DNA of 53,740 nucleotides from an uncultured Prochlorococcus sp. GTDB taxonomy: Bacteria; Cyanobacteriota; Cyanobacteriia; PCC-6307; Cyanobiaceae. The stretch covers positions 1 to 53,740 of the forward strand of contig CABYNZ010000005.1 of NCBI GenBank assembly GCA_902520485.1, in the 5' to 3' direction. The position numbers and the translations under genes were made by a program. The notes beneath the pieces were generated by a model. That model was not told the DNA's origin, did no database searches, and saw only the letters and a program-made list of their open reading frames with translations. Below, in pieces: positions 29,408-39,783 of this stretch (within the stretch, counting starts at the first letter, position 1; each line of letters starts with the position of its first letter).

Positions 29408-30931
29408 ATGCCTTCAACTTTAAGTAATCCTCTAAGATTAGGCTTACGGCAGGAAAGAGTCATATCTCCACAATGCTTGGTAATATTTGGTGCTAGTGGA
29501 GACCTTACTCATAGAAAATTAATACCAGCTTTATTTGAACTCTATTTACAAAGAAGAATTCCTAGTGAATTTGGAATAGTTGGTTGTGCGAGAAGACCTT
29601 GGACTGATATTGAGTTTAGAGAAAAGATGAAAGTTAAGCTATCAAATCAAATATCTGGTAAAGAAAGGGAGTGGGAACAATTTTCTAATTATCTTTTCTA
29701 TGAACCAGTTAACTTACAACAAAGTGATCATGTCGTAAGGCTTTCTAGAAGATTAAATGAAATTGATAAAACACAAGCTACTCATGGGAATAGAACATTT
29801 TATTTATCGGTATCTCCGAATTTTTATGCAAGTGGATGTAAATCTCTAAAAGCAGCTGGCCTTTTAGATGACCCTAAGAAAAGTCGTTTAGTGATTGAAA
29901 AACCTTTTGGAAGAGATTATTCAAGTGCAAAAAAATTGAATAAGATCGTTCAGAGTTGCGCTGAAGAAAGTCAGATTTATAGGATTGATCACTATTTAGG
30001 TAAAGAGACAGTTCAGAATATTCTTGTTTTGAGGTTTGCTAACACTATTTTTGAACCAATCTGGAACAGAAATTATATATCAAGTGTTCAAATTACTTCA
30101 TCTGAAACAGTAGGTGTTGAAGATAGAGCAGGTTATTACGAAAGCTCTGGTGCTTTAAGGGATATGCTTCAAAATCATATGACTCAGATGCTTGCTGTTA
30201 CTGCAATGGAACCTCCTGGAAAGTTTGAGCCAGAAGCAATAAGAAATGAAAAAGCAAAGGTTCTTCAAGCTTCAAAACTTGCTGACGAAAATGAACCGTG
30301 GAATTGTTGCATAAGAGGTCAATATGGAGAGGGAGGAAATATTTCAAATCGACTCAAAGGATATAGGCAGGAAGATGGTGTTAATTGTAATAGCACAACA
30401 GAAACTTATATTGCGACAAAAGTTTTTGTTGATAACTGGCGTTGGCAAGGGGTTCCTTTTTATTTGAGAACAGGTAAAAGACTACCTAAAAGACTTGGAG
30501 AAATAGTCTTGACTTTTAAAGACGTTCCTGTTCATTTATTTGAATCAACAATAATAAATCCTGCCCCAAATCAACTTATCCTTAGAATTCAGCCAAATGA
30601 AGGTGCTACTTTCAAATTTGAGGTAAAATCTCCTGGGTCTGGAATGAAATCAAGACCTGTTGAGATGGAATTTTCTTATGATCAATCATTTGGAGAACCC
30701 TCTGATGAAGGCTATGTAAGATTATTAGCTGATGCAATGCTTTCTGACCCAACCTTATTTACTCGAAGTGATGAAGTAGAGGCGGCCTGGAAACTTTATA
30801 CGCCATTAATAGAATTGATGGATAATTCTCCTTGGAAGTTACCTATTTATAATTATGAATCTATGACGTGGGGACCTCCAGAGTCTGATCAATTAATTTC
30901 AAAAGATAATATTTTCTGGCGTAGACCTTAA
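29408..30931 (+). CDS. zwf: Glucose-6-phosphate 1-dehydrogenase
   Basis: A 507-residue enzyme for the first step of the oxidative pentose phosphate pathway, the main night-time source of NADPH. The NADP site is GASGDLTHRK (28-37). The active-site block is RIDHYLGKE, with His195. The lysine-containing EKPFGRD block is also present. The length is normal. opcA begins 2 nt after the stop and cobB 3 nt after opcA, giving a tight three-gene unit. Confidence 0.97.
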   Translation: MPSTLSNPLRLGLRQERVISPQCLVIFGASGDLTHRKLIPALFELYLQRRIPSEFGIVGCARRPWTDIEFREKMKVKLSNQISGKEREWEQFSNYLFYEPVNLQQSDHVVRLSRRLNEIDKTQATHGNRTFYLSVSPNFYASGCKSLKAAGLLDDPKKSRLVIEKPFGRDYSSAKKLNKIVQSCAEESQIYRIDHYLGKETVQNILVLRFANTIFEPIWNRNYISSVQITSSETVGVEDRAGYYESSGALRDMLQNHMTQMLAVTAMEPPGKFEPEAIRNEKAKVLQASKLADENEPWNCCIRGQYGEGGNISNRLKGYRQEDGVNCNSTTETYIATKVFVDNWRWQGVPFYLRTGKRLPKRLGEIVLTFKDVPVHLFESTIINPAPNQLILRIQPNEGATFKFEVKSPGSGMKSRPVEMEFSYDQSFGEPSDEGYVRLLADAMLSDPTLFTRSDEVEAAWKLYTPLIELMDNSPWKLPIYNYESMTWGPPESDQLISKDNIFWRRP

Positions 30932-30933
30932 AA

Positions 30934-32235
30934 ATGAAACCTCAATTAACACTCCAAAGCCCATTAGAGCTTCCTTATCAGGAAATTTCTAATTACCTTA
31001 ATAAATTATGGATTTCAGAAGATAAAGATAATAGTGGAGCTAATACTTTTACATTAATGGTTTGGCAGCCTGCTTGGCTAGAACAATGTTTGGTTCAAAA
31101 AGGATTACTAAATGGACCAATTACTGGAAATTTAAGTCCAGAGATAATTGAAGTTGCTAAAAAATTCATATTAGATCAGGGACTTCCTATAACTACTTCC
31201 CTTAATAGTGAAGAATTATTGAATTTGTTGCAGGAAAATTTATCTAACAAAGACTATGAGGATTTTAGAGGACAATTTTTTGAATCAACAATAAGTACAT
31301 TGAATCCAAGAAGATTAATAACGCTAGCGCCAACATTAAATAAAAATTCAGAAATCAAAACTTTTGTATCCGCTTACTGTCCATTAAGTGATACTACAGC
31401 TATGCAACCTATTTGTGGGGATTTAGTTGTTATAAGGGGGGACTCGGCCTCAATATCTAATAAAGGTTTAAAAATAATTGATGAATTATCTATTGATGAA
31501 TTACCTAAATGGTTATGGTGGAATGGAAGCTTGGATGAATCGCAGGAAATTTTCGAATATTTTACTAATTATGGTCTACGGTTAATAATTGATACTGCTC
31601 TTGGATCTCCTCAAAGATGTTTAAATGTTTTAGAAAAATTAAATAATTCAAATAAAGCTATTAATGATTTGAATTGGGTTAGATTGAAAAATTGGAGGGA
31701 ATCATTGGCAATGATTTTTGATCCGCCATCGAGGAGACCAATTTTGGATCATATTACTGATATTGACATTGATATTGCAGGAGATCATATGATTCAAGCT
31801 TTGTTTTTGATTTCATGGATTAGCGATAAACTTGGTTGGTCTTTTCTAAGAGTTGAAAGGGATACAGAATCAACAAAAATAGAGTTTGAAAGAATTAACG
31901 GCGAAAAAATTTCTGCATCAATTAATCCGTTATCTTTGGGAAATCCAAGTATTCATTTAGGACAAGTTATTGGATTGAGGCTGATTTCAAAAATTAGTGA
32001 GGTTCAAAAAAATAACACTTGTGTAATACTTGGCTGTGAATCAGTGGAATGTATGAGACTTGAAGCAGGGGGAATGGCTAATATGGAATTAATTGAACAA
32101 GTGGTTCCAAATTCTTTTTCTACATCAGAGTATGATGTTAGTAAACTATTGGGAAGTAGTAGAGGTAATACAAGCCCTCTTTTTGAAAATGCTATTAAAA
32201 TAGCTATTCAAATTTTTAATGGTTTAAATAACTAA
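30934..32235 (+). CDS. opcA: Glucose-6-phosphate dehydrogenase assembly/activator protein OpcA
   Basis: A 433-residue OpcA protein, which promotes oligomerisation and redox-dependent activation of G6PDH in cyanobacteria. The position directly after zwf (2-nt gap) is the conserved one. Visible family blocks are NTFTLMVWQPAWLEQCL near 35-51, the PRRLITLAP segment and VFDPPSRR-like IFDPPSRRPILDHIT around 263-277. Cysteines are scattered and include CESVEC near the C-terminus, which could respond to redox state; that is inference. Confidence 0.93.
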   Translation: MKPQLTLQSPLELPYQEISNYLNKLWISEDKDNSGANTFTLMVWQPAWLEQCLVQKGLLNGPITGNLSPEIIEVAKKFILDQGLPITTSLNSEELLNLLQENLSNKDYEDFRGQFFESTISTLNPRRLITLAPTLNKNSEIKTFVSAYCPLSDTTAMQPICGDLVVIRGDSASISNKGLKIIDELSIDELPKWLWWNGSLDESQEIFEYFTNYGLRLIIDTALGSPQRCLNVLEKLNNSNKAINDLNWVRLKNWRESLAMIFDPPSRRPILDHITDIDIDIAGDHMIQALFLISWISDKLGWSFLRVERDTESTKIEFERINGEKISASINPLSLGNPSIHLGQVIGLRLISKISEVQKNNTCVILGCESVECMRLEAGGMANMELIEQVVPNSFSTSEYDVSKLLGSSRGNTSPLFENAIKIAIQIFNGLNN

Positions 32236-32238
32236 TTA

Positions 32239-33630
32239 ATGCCTTGTGTAATATCTTCTCCTTCATCTGATTGTGGGAAAACTACTTTATCACTTTTGAT
32301 ATCTTGTTGGGCGTTCTCAAAAGGAAAAAAGATTCAAACTTTTAAGGTTGGCCCAGATTATCTTGATCAACAACAACTCAGTTCAATTGGCCAACCTATT
32401 TGTAGGAATTTAGATGTTTTTTTAAGTGGTGAAGAATGGGTTCAAAAAAGTTTTCTAAAACATTCTTTGAAATATGAATTCTCATTAATTGAAGGAGCAA
32501 TGGGTCTATTTGATGGATTAGGGTCAACAACCTATTCCAGCACAGCGAATATCTCTAAACTTCTCAATGCGCCAGTAATTTTTATTGTTAATGCAAGAGG
32601 TCAAGTAGCTTCCCTTTTGGCGACTGTTCGAGGTTTTAGAGATTTTGATAGTGAGCTGTCAATAGCAGGAATTATATTTAACAACGTTAATTCAGATAGA
32701 CATAAAAAATTAATCAAAGAAGTTTTTAAAAATGAAGACATCGAAATTCTTGGTTTTTTACCATCTGATTCAAGAATAACTTTAAACAAAGCTAATTTAG
32801 GTTTAATATCTCCTCTGGATAATGGTAAAGAAATTGATGTTGAATATTTTGCAAATTTCGCTGAAAGAAATCTTGATGTATTTTCTCTTATTAAATTTCT
32901 GAAATCTCCTCAAAAGAAAATATCTAATTCTGTAATTTTTGAAGATTTAAAAATAGATAAAAGTCAACCTATCGCAATTGCAGAAGATAAAATCTTTCAT
33001 TTTCAATACCCTGAAACTAAGGAGTTTTTGAGTGAAATAGGCATACCATTGATTTCATGGAGTATTTATGATGATGAAGAAATACCTGATGAGGCTTCTT
33101 CTTTAATTATTCCTGGGGGGTTCCCTGAAAAATATGCTGATCATATAAGCAACTCTACAAAAAGCTTAAATTCGTTAAGGAAATTCCGCAAAAATGGATT
33201 TATATATGCAGAGTGCGGAGGGATGATGATTTTAGGAGACTTTATTAAAGATGAAAAAGGTAATAATCATAAAATGAGTGGTATCCTGCCTTTTAGATCA
33301 AAAAAAAGTAAACTTTCAGTAGGTTATAGATACATTGAGGGTTTAAAAGATACTCCGATCATTAAACAAAATCAATTAATTAGAGGACATGAATTTCATT
33401 ACTGGGAAATTGAAAATAATTTACCTGAACTTTATTTAAGAAAAGCTAAACATCAGAAGAAACTTTCTTCCCCATGGAAAATTAAATCTTGGAAAACTGA
33501 ATACAAAAATGAAGGCTTTTTTGATGAAAAATTACATGCAAGTTGGATTCACTTACATTTGCCAAGTTCTCCAGAAGTCGCAAAAAACTTTATAGATGCT
33601 ACCCAAATTAGTTTTTCGAGGGATTATTAA
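32239..33630 (+). CDS. cobB: Cobyrinate a,c-diamide synthase (CbiA/CobB)
   Basis: A 463-residue glutamine-dependent amidase for the a and c side chains of cobyrinic acid in the B12 (pseudocobalamin) pathway. The N-terminal ATP domain has a P-loop SPSSDCGKTTLS (5-16) and KVGPDYLDQQ. The C-terminal glutamine amidotransferase domain has PGGFPEKYA and the nucleophile Cys326 in YAECGGMM. It begins 3 nt after opcA. Its TAA stop shares TTAA with the stop of the convergent PAP2-like gene. Confidence 0.95.
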   Translation: MPCVISSPSSDCGKTTLSLLISCWAFSKGKKIQTFKVGPDYLDQQQLSSIGQPICRNLDVFLSGEEWVQKSFLKHSLKYEFSLIEGAMGLFDGLGSTTYSSTANISKLLNAPVIFIVNARGQVASLLATVRGFRDFDSELSIAGIIFNNVNSDRHKKLIKEVFKNEDIEILGFLPSDSRITLNKANLGLISPLDNGKEIDVEYFANFAERNLDVFSLIKFLKSPQKKISNSVIFEDLKIDKSQPIAIAEDKIFHFQYPETKEFLSEIGIPLISWSIYDDEEIPDEASSLIIPGGFPEKYADHISNSTKSLNSLRKFRKNGFIYAECGGMMILGDFIKDEKGNNHKMSGILPFRSKKSKLSVGYRYIEGLKDTPIIKQNQLIRGHEFHYWEIENNLPELYLRKAKHQKKLSSPWKIKSWKTEYKNEGFFDEKLHASWIHLHLPSSPEVAKNFIDATQISFSRDY

Positions 33631-34106
33631 TTTATTATCAAATCAAATATTTTTAGAGGAGAACCAATAAAAAACATTCCCGGTAAAGTGATCAATGGTC
33701 CTAAAAAACTACCCACCATCACCTCAATTTTTGTGTGGCCCAAAGTTTCTTTTAAAAGTAATTCAGATTGAGGGTCTAGTTTTTTTGATAGTTTATTGAT
33801 TTCTGCAGCTTGAATTCCAGCTGATTTTCTAACGCCACTTGCGTCATACATTACTATTAGTGCTACGGCTACTGATAATGCGAATACGGAGCTATCAAAT
33901 CCCAATTCATAGCCAATACCAGATGTAGCACCAGTTATTAAAGCGGAATGACTTGAAGGCATACCACCCGTCTCGAACATAATTCCAAATTTCATCTCTC
34001 CAGTTGAAAAGAAATTGAATACAATCTTAAAAAATTGAGCTAGTAAACAGGATAATAAACTCCAGAAAAGAACTGAATTATTAAAAAAGGAGAAAAACTC
34101 AGACAT
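33627..34106 (-). CDS. Divergent PAP2 (DUF212) family membrane protein
   Basis: A 159-residue membrane protein with about four hydrophobic helices. The DUF212 signature is clear: TGGMPSSHSALITG (47-60), VALIVMYDASGVRKSAGIQA (81-100) and LGHTKIEVMVGSFLG (124-138). The conserved Ser-His pair and the Arg/His residues suggest an acid-phosphatase-like fold. The substrate is not established; lipid or prenyl phosphates are possible. It lies 13 nt downstream of crtE. Confidence 0.88.
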   Translation of the reverse strand: MSEFFSFFNNSVLFWSLLSCLLAQFFKIVFNFFSTGEMKFGIMFETGGMPSSHSALITGATSGIGYELGFDSSVFALSVAVALIVMYDASGVRKSAGIQAAEINKLSKKLDPQSELLLKETLGHTKIEVMVGSFLGPLITLPGMFFIGSPLKIFDLIIN

Positions 34107-34119
34107 AAAATAAAACTAA

Positions 34120-35022
34120 TTATCTGTCTCTATTTGTAATAAAGTCAGCTAACGATATTAAATACTTTGCATCTGAACCCCAAGGTTCAATTGCTTTTTT
34201 TGCTTTTTCAACTAAATCAAATGCTCTTTTCTTTGACTCCTCCATGCCAAGTAATTTAGGGTAAGTTGTTTTGTCAGCTAAAAGATCTTTGCCAGCAGTT
34301 TTACCAAGCTTTTCACTGCTGGAAGTTAAATCAAGAATATCATCTATAATTTGGAAGGCTAAACCAATTCCCTCTGCATATGTTGTTAGAGCCTGTAATA
34401 GTTTTTCGTTAGCTCCTGCGATCATCGCTCCTGTTCTTACGCAAGCCTTTAATAAAGCCCCGGTCTTATGAAGATGAATATATTCAAGAGTTTCGAGGTC
34501 GACTTCTTTGCCTTCACATTCCAAATCAACAACTTGTCCCCCGACAAGGCCAGGAGCCCCAGCAACTAGGGATAATTCGCCAATTACATTTAATAATCTA
34601 TTTGGATCGACTCCAGGACTTCTTAAAGAGACCATTTCAAAAGCCCTAGTTAATAAAGCATCGCCCGCAAGAATAGCTATTGCATCTCCATAAACTTTAT
34701 GGTTTGTAGGCCTGCCTCTCCTCAAGTCATCATTATCCATAGCGGGAAGATCATCATGGATCAAGGACATTGTATGGATCATTTCTATTGCTACTGCAGT
34801 TGGAACAGCAAGGGAGGGTTCCCCTCCAGCTAGTGAGCAGGATGCTAAACATAAAATTGGACGTATTCTTTTCCCTCCAGCTAAAAGGGAATATCTCATT
34901 GATTGTCTTAAAATTTCTGGATTTTCAGGACCTAAGGAAAAATCAAGTGCTTCTTCTACAACTTTTTTTGTGTTTTTAAGATATTTTTCAAAATCAGAGA
35001 TACTTTTTATTACTTCAGTCAT
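34120..35022 (-). CDS. crtE: Geranylgeranyl diphosphate synthase
   Basis: A 300-residue trans-prenyltransferase that makes C20 diphosphate for carotenoids, chlorophyll phytyl chains and quinones. The first aspartate-rich motif is DDLPAMD (90-96) followed by RRGRPTNHK. The second is IIDDILDLT near 227-235. GGKRIRP (49-55) is the substrate-binding block. The layout is of the IspA/CrtE group, so some FPP output cannot be excluded. It lies between folD and the PAP2-like gene. Confidence 0.93.
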   Translation of the reverse strand: MTEVIKSISDFEKYLKNTKKVVEEALDFSLGPENPEILRQSMRYSLLAGGKRIRPILCLASCSLAGGEPSLAVPTAVAIEMIHTMSLIHDDLPAMDNDDLRRGRPTNHKVYGDAIAILAGDALLTRAFEMVSLRSPGVDPNRLLNVIGELSLVAGAPGLVGGQVVDLECEGKEVDLETLEYIHLHKTGALLKACVRTGAMIAGANEKLLQALTTYAEGIGLAFQIIDDILDLTSSSEKLGKTAGKDLLADKTTYPKLLGMEESKKRAFDLVEKAKKAIEPWGSDAKYLISLADFITNRDR

Positions 35023-35058
35023 TTTATACCTTCAGTAAAAGTTTTTTCATCTTGGAGT

Positions 35059-35955
35059 TCATGGCAAAAGGTCATTAAGAGTTGATGATAAACCAAATTC
35101 TTTTTGCCAGCTAAAAATAGTATTTACCAGTAACATTGTTACTGTCATTGGCCCAACACCTCCTGGTACTGGTGTGTAAGCAAATACTTTAGAAATGACA
35201 TCTTCTAATAATACATCGCCACATAATCTGGTTTGATTTTTATCGGAACTTTTTAATCTATGTATTCCTACATCAATAATTACTGCTCCTTCTTTCACAA
35301 AACTCGAATCTACAAGATTGGGCTTTCCTGCAGCCGAAATTAGAATGTCGGCTTCCCTACAGATTTTATTCAAATTTAATGTTTTTGAATGAGTCATTGT
35401 TACCGTGCCATTTAGATTCAACAACATAAGTGATAGGGGTTTCCCAACCAGCAAACTTCTTCCAATAACAACAATTTTCTTACCTTCAATTGTAATATTT
35501 TGGGATTTTAATAAATTAATAATTCCCGCTGGTGTGCATGATCTCATCGCAGGCTCATTTTTCACTAATTTGCCGATGTTTATCTCATTTAATCCATCTA
35601 CATCTTTTCTTGGATTAATATGGCTGATCAGCTTTTGCTCATCAAACTTCTTTGGGATGGGAAGTTGTAGCAACATTCCATCAATATCCTTATCTGAATT
35701 AAGTTTGATTATTAATTGTTCAACTTCTTTTTGCTCTACACTATCTTTTAGATGAAAGATAAAGCTCTTTATTCCAATTCTTGAACATGCTTTTTCCTTA
35801 TTATTAACATAGACACCGCTCGCAGGGTCCTCACCTATTCTTATTACAGCTAAACCTGGAGCTCTTTTTGCAATTTTTTTATTACTAGAGATATAGTCAT
35901 TTAATCTTTCTTCAATTTCAAGAGATAATTTTTTACCATCTAATTTTAATGACAT
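35059..35955 (-). CDS. folD: Methylenetetrahydrofolate dehydrogenase/cyclohydrolase
   Basis: A 298-residue bifunctional enzyme linking 5,10-methylene-THF and 10-formyl-THF. Key blocks are [13 protein letters not shown] (49-61) with the catalytic lysine, [11 protein letters not shown] (91-101), KDVDGLN (117-123) and the dinucleotide loop [26 protein letters not shown] closes the active site. It is first in the folD-crtE-PAP2 minus-strand run and divergent from the HD membrane protein across 74 bp. Confidence 0.96.
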   Translation of the reverse strand: MSLKLDGKKLSLEIEERLNDYISSNKKIAKRAPGLAVIRIGEDPASGVYVNNKEKACSRIGIKSFIFHLKDSVEQKEVEQLIIKLNSDKDIDGMLLQLPIPKKFDEQKLISHINPRKDVDGLNEINIGKLVKNEPAMRSCTPAGIINLLKSQNITIEGKKIVVIGRSLLVGKPLSLMLLNLNGTVTMTHSKTLNLNKICREADILISAAGKPNLVDSSFVKEGAVIIDVGIHRLKSSDKNQTRLCGDVLLEDVISKVFAYTPVPGGVGPMTVTMLLVNTIFSWQKEFGLSSTLNDLLP

Positions 35956-35990
35956 TTAGAAAAACATCTCCTTTTTACACCTAGCATGCC

Positions 35991-35996
35991 TATAAT
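35991..35996 (+). promoter_or_regulatory. Candidate -10 box for the HDIG membrane protein gene
   Basis: A perfect TATAAT preceded by TG two bases upstream. The start site would be near 36003, 27 nt before the GTG at 36030. No clear -35 box is present. Confidence 0.45.
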
Positions 35997-36029
35997 TCTA
36001 AATTATTCAAATAGATTTATTTATATTCT

Positions 36030-37496
36030 GTGCAAAACATCACAACTACCCTAAAGAATTTGCTTCATCTGTGGAGGCGAAGTCAAGTTCCAGTAAAACA
36101 ACCAATTAAAATTTCAAGAATAGATAATCTCATAATTTTTTTATTATGCATTTTAATTTCAATAATTTCTTCTTATAAATTACTTCTTATCTCGCCTTTA
36201 AATATCGCAGATTTTTTTTCTTGGCTTTTGACCTTTACTGAAATACTTGTTAGTTCAGGAATTTTGATATTAGTTGCAAAAAAAGAGAATCCTACAATTT
36301 CTTCAAGACAGATCTTCTTGATCATTACTCTACTTTTAGCAGTACAAGCTACGAAATTATCCTTAGCTTCATCCATAAGTCCATTATCTATGATAATTCC
36401 ACCTGCATTAATAATATCCCAAGGAATGGGAAGTATAACAGCTTTAGCTTGGGTATCAATAGCAAGCTTTAGTTGGCCAGACCCAGCAGTTGCTATAAAT
36501 AATAATTTATTTTTTATTTTATTAGTCTGCTCTTCAGTAGTATCTCTCCTTGGAGGAAGAATAAGAAGTAGAGCTCAGTTACTTCAACTATCAATTTTTA
36601 TCCCCATAGGATCTTTCTTGAGTCAATGGTTATTGATTGGTAAAGATAAAGTATCTCTTATAAATAAGCAAGATTTTGTTTATGGGGATATATTTTCTGA
36701 TTCCTTGTTACTGGCAATAGTAATGCTTTTTACTATTTTATTTATTCCTGTTTTTGAATCGATATTCGGATTATTAACTAAGGCAAGATTACTCGAATTG
36801 GCTGATAAGGAAAAACCCCTAATTAGAAGATTGTCTATTGAAGCTCCTGGAACTTTCGAACATACCTTACTTATATGTGGTTTAGCAGAGGAAGCTACAA
36901 GAATGATTGGTGGTGATATTGATCTAATTAAAACAGGAGCGTTGTATCATGATGTTGGAAAGTTGCATGCACCAAATTGGTTTATCGAAAATCAGGATGG
37001 TTCAAAAAACCCACATGACGAATTAGATGACCCAATTAAAAGTGCAGAAGTATTACAGGCACATGTTGATGAAGGGTTGAAATTTGCAAGAAAAAATAGA
37101 CTACCTAAACTGATAGCTAATTTTATACCTGAACATCAAGGTACCTTAAAAATGGGATATTTTTTTCAAAAAGCCAAAGAAAAAAATCTCGATATTAATG
37201 AACATTATTTTAGATACAAAGGCCCTATTCCTCAGTCAAAAGAAACAGCCATCTTAATGCTTGCAGACGGATGTGAAGCGGCACTAAGAGCTATGAATAT
37301 TAATGCATCTGATAAAGAAGCTTTGGAAACAATATCTAATATTATCTACTCGCGTCAAAAAGATGGTCAATTAAATGATGGTAATTTATCGAAAGGAGAA
37401 ATTTTTCTAATAAAAAGAGCATTCTTGAATGTTTGGAAAAGAATTAGACATAGAAGAATTCAGTATCCAACTAGCAAGAATAATACTTTTTCTTGA
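36030..37496 (+). CDS. HDIG-domain membrane protein, PgpH-like candidate c-di-AMP phosphodiesterase
   Basis: A 488-residue protein with about seven hydrophobic segments in residues 33-250 and an HD phosphohydrolase domain after it. Metal-binding residues are visible: His278 in FEHTLLICG and the His-Asp pair 307-308 in ALYHDVGKL, then PEHQG and a later DGCEAALRA. This order matches the 7TM-HD family that includes PgpH, which hydrolyses c-di-AMP. The large extracellular N-terminal sensor domain of PgpH is missing, which explains the shorter length. The start is GTG at 36030. The link to c-di-AMP is by family only. Confidence 0.85.
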   Translation: MQNITTTLKNLLHLWRRSQVPVKQPIKISRIDNLIIFLLCILISIISSYKLLLISPLNIADFFSWLLTFTEILVSSGILILVAKKENPTISSRQIFLIITLLLAVQATKLSLASSISPLSMIIPPALIISQGMGSITALAWVSIASFSWPDPAVAINNNLFFILLVCSSVVSLLGGRIRSRAQLLQLSIFIPIGSFLSQWLLIGKDKVSLINKQDFVYGDIFSDSLLLAIVMLFTILFIPVFESIFGLLTKARLLELADKEKPLIRRLSIEAPGTFEHTLLICGLAEEATRMIGGDIDLIKTGALYHDVGKLHAPNWFIENQDGSKNPHDELDDPIKSAEVLQAHVDEGLKFARKNRLPKLIANFIPEHQGTLKMGYFFQKAKEKNLDINEHYFRYKGPIPQSKETAILMLADGCEAALRAMNINASDKEALETISNIIYSRQKDGQLNDGNLSKGEIFLIKRAFLNVWKRIRHRRIQYPTSKNNTFS

Positions 37497-37505
37497 TTTT
37501 TAATT

Positions 37506-37898
37506 CTATAGTCTGATACTTCTTCGATGCTTTGGATTACACCAATAAAGAAGAGCTAACGTACTCATTAATGTTGTTAAAAGGGTAAACCCACCAATTC
37601 CAAAAATATCTTGAAGAGTTATTAGCCTTACAACTGAATAAGGACCCATACCAGAAATTACCATTGATAAAGATACTAGAGTTAAAGTTACACCCCATTT
37701 TTTCTCTGCTAAAAGAGCTGCTGAAGAAACTATTCCAACAATCGCAGCAGGCCATCCAAGACTTATAGCAAGTGTTATATTCGCAACTTTTAGTGGAGGC
37801 CCATAACTAATTATTAATGCTATTACTGGAAGTGCGATAATATTGCCGATTAAGCCAACCCACGAAAGTGCCCAATATCCTAGTAGCCTTTCTCTCAT
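37506..37898 (-). CDS. Small conserved membrane protein, unknown function
   Basis: A 130-residue protein with four hydrophobic segments, at about 8-32, 37-63, 69-88 and 98-118, and a basic C-terminus (KHRRSIRL). I do not recognise a family motif. It lies 9 nt from the stop of the convergent HDIG gene and is preceded by leuA on the same strand with an 80-bp gap. Its glycine and leucine-rich helices suggest a simple four-helix bundle, but no function can be given. Confidence 0.75.
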   Translation of the reverse strand: MRERLLGYWALSWVGLIGNIIALPVIALIISYGPPLKVANITLAISLGWPAAIVGIVSSAALLAEKKWGVTLTLVSLSMVISGMGPYSVVRLITLQDIFGIGGFTLLTTLMSTLALLYWCNPKHRRSIRL

Positions 37899-37978
37899 AT
37901 TTACTGCTTTAACTATAATTTTAATCTACAGTATTGAGATACTTTTTTTAAGGCTACTTAATAATCCTAATAAAGAAT

Positions 37979-39619
37979 TTAATTTGCAGGATTAGAAAGA
38001 AATGTTTTATCAGAATTTTCTAAATTATCAAATTGTGGATGAATTGAATTCTTTTTCTCAGAAAATACAAGTCTATTCAAAGCATTAACGTAAGCATTCG
38101 CAGCAGCAACTACAACATCCGTGTCAGCAGAATGACCAGAATATATCTTATTATCCCTTCTTATTCTTATTGTCACTTCCCCCAAAGCATCAATTCCCTC
38201 TGTTACAGACTTTACTGAAAATTCAATTAATTCATTAGGAACTTTAGCTAGCTTATTAAGAGCCTCACATACAGCATCAACAGGTCCAGTACCTATTGAA
38301 ACTGCAGTATCCTCAGTATTATTATCCGTGTTTAGAAGCGTGATTGTGGCGGTAGGTTTAGATGCATTACCACAACTTACTTGTACAAGACTTAATTGAA
38401 ATTTTGCTTCTGGAAGCTGTACTTGTTCACTAACAATCGCTTCTAAGTCTCTATCAGTAATTTCTCTTTTCCTATCAGCCAAATCCTTAAAACGAGCAAA
38501 TGCATCATTTAGGTCTTCCCTGCTCAAGTCGTATCCCATCTCTTCTAATCTTGCTCTTACAGCACTTCTCCCACTAAGTTTCCCTAGAGATATTTTGTTA
38601 TCACTCAAACCAATAGTTTTTGCATCAATAATTTCGTAAGTTAGTCTATTTTTTAAGACCCCATCCTGATGAATTCCAGACTCATGGGCAAAAGCGTTAG
38701 CTCCAACAATAGCTTTATTGGGTTGAACAGTCATTCCAGTTAGGTTGGAAACAAGCCTAGATGTTTTTGTTATCTCTTCAGTTCTTATAGCTGTAAGAGG
38801 AGTTGGTGAATCTGGATTTCTTTTGAAAAAACTGTTATAAAAACTTTTCCTAACATGCAAGGCCATTACTAATTCTTCTAGAGAGGCATTCCCTGCTCTT
38901 TCTCCAATTCCATTAATCGTGCATTCTAGTTGTCTCGCTCCATTTTTTACTGCCTCGAGAAAATTAGCAACTGCTAAACCTAAATCATTATGACCATGAA
39001 CCGAGATGACTGTCTCATCAATATTTGGAACATTTTTATTTATATCAGAAATTAATTTGCCAAATTCGCTAGGAGTTGTAAATCCAACAGTATCTGGGAT
39101 ATTTATTGTTGTCGCTCCTGCTGAAATTGCCAATTGAATTACTTCGTATAAAAAATCAGGATCACTCCTTGAGGCATCTTCACAAGAAAATTCAACATCA
39201 TCCACGAATGATTTTGCATAATTAACCATGTCTGGAACTATTTGAAGAACATCTTTTCTCGTTTTTTTTAGTTTATGTTTTAGGTGGATATCGCTAGTAG
39301 CAATAAATGTATGAATTCTCTTATTGGGGGCAGGACTTATCGCTTCGTAACATGCTTGTATATCACCTTTGGAGGCCCTAGCTAAGCCGCATATTATAGG
39401 ACCCTTTTCTTTTCCCACAGAATTGGCAATTTTATTAACAGCTTTAAAATCTCCAGGGCTTGCGAAAGGGAACCCAGCTTCAATTACATCTACTCCTAAT
39501 CTTGCTAATTGGTGCGCGATAGCAAGTTTTTCTTCAAGATTTAAACTGGCTCCAGGAGATTGCTCTCCATCTCGGAGAGTTGTATCAAAGATCAAAATTC
39601 TTCCTGGATCTTTTGACAT
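37979..39619 (-). CDS. leuA: 2-isopropylmalate synthase
   Basis: A 546-residue enzyme that starts leucine synthesis from 2-ketoisovalerate and acetyl-CoA. The catalytic barrel begins with [16 protein letters not shown] (11-26). [12 protein letters not shown] carries metal-binding histidines, and the linker has HESGIHQDG. The C-terminal regulatory LeuA domain (about 400-515; [29 protein letters not shown]) is present, so leucine feedback is expected. It is divergent from the GH57 gene across 224 bp. Confidence 0.96.
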   Translation of the reverse strand: MSKDPGRILIFDTTLRDGEQSPGASLNLEEKLAIAHQLARLGVDVIEAGFPFASPGDFKAVNKIANSVGKEKGPIICGLARASKGDIQACYEAISPAPNKRIHTFIATSDIHLKHKLKKTRKDVLQIVPDMVNYAKSFVDDVEFSCEDASRSDPDFLYEVIQLAISAGATTINIPDTVGFTTPSEFGKLISDINKNVPNIDETVISVHGHNDLGLAVANFLEAVKNGARQLECTINGIGERAGNASLEELVMALHVRKSFYNSFFKRNPDSPTPLTAIRTEEITKTSRLVSNLTGMTVQPNKAIVGANAFAHESGIHQDGVLKNRLTYEIIDAKTIGLSDNKISLGKLSGRSAVRARLEEMGYDLSREDLNDAFARFKDLADRKREITDRDLEAIVSEQVQLPEAKFQLSLVQVSCGNASKPTATITLLNTDNNTEDTAVSIGTGPVDAVCEALNKLAKVPNELIEFSVKSVTEGIDALGEVTIRIRRDNKIYSGHSADTDVVVAAANAYVNALNRLVFSEKKNSIHPQFDNLENSDKTFLSNPAN

Positions 39620-39783
39620 TAGAAGGTACCCAATAAACTTATCTTAAGCTAATTAAAAAAAATTGACTAGAGTTTGTTCAATAAAAAATTGCTAAAGGCT
39701 TATTACTTAATAATATTGGTTAAAATTCTGAAAAAAAAATGAAATACTTAATTTATTAAAGTATTCTTTTAGAATTAAAGCTG

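Noticed and set aside
39743..39765. AATACTT...AAGTATT hairpin followed by CTTTT upstream of the GH57 gene
   Set aside because: The 7-bp stem is almost all A-T with a short T-run, so it would be too weak for a terminator and is expected by chance in this AT-rich gap.
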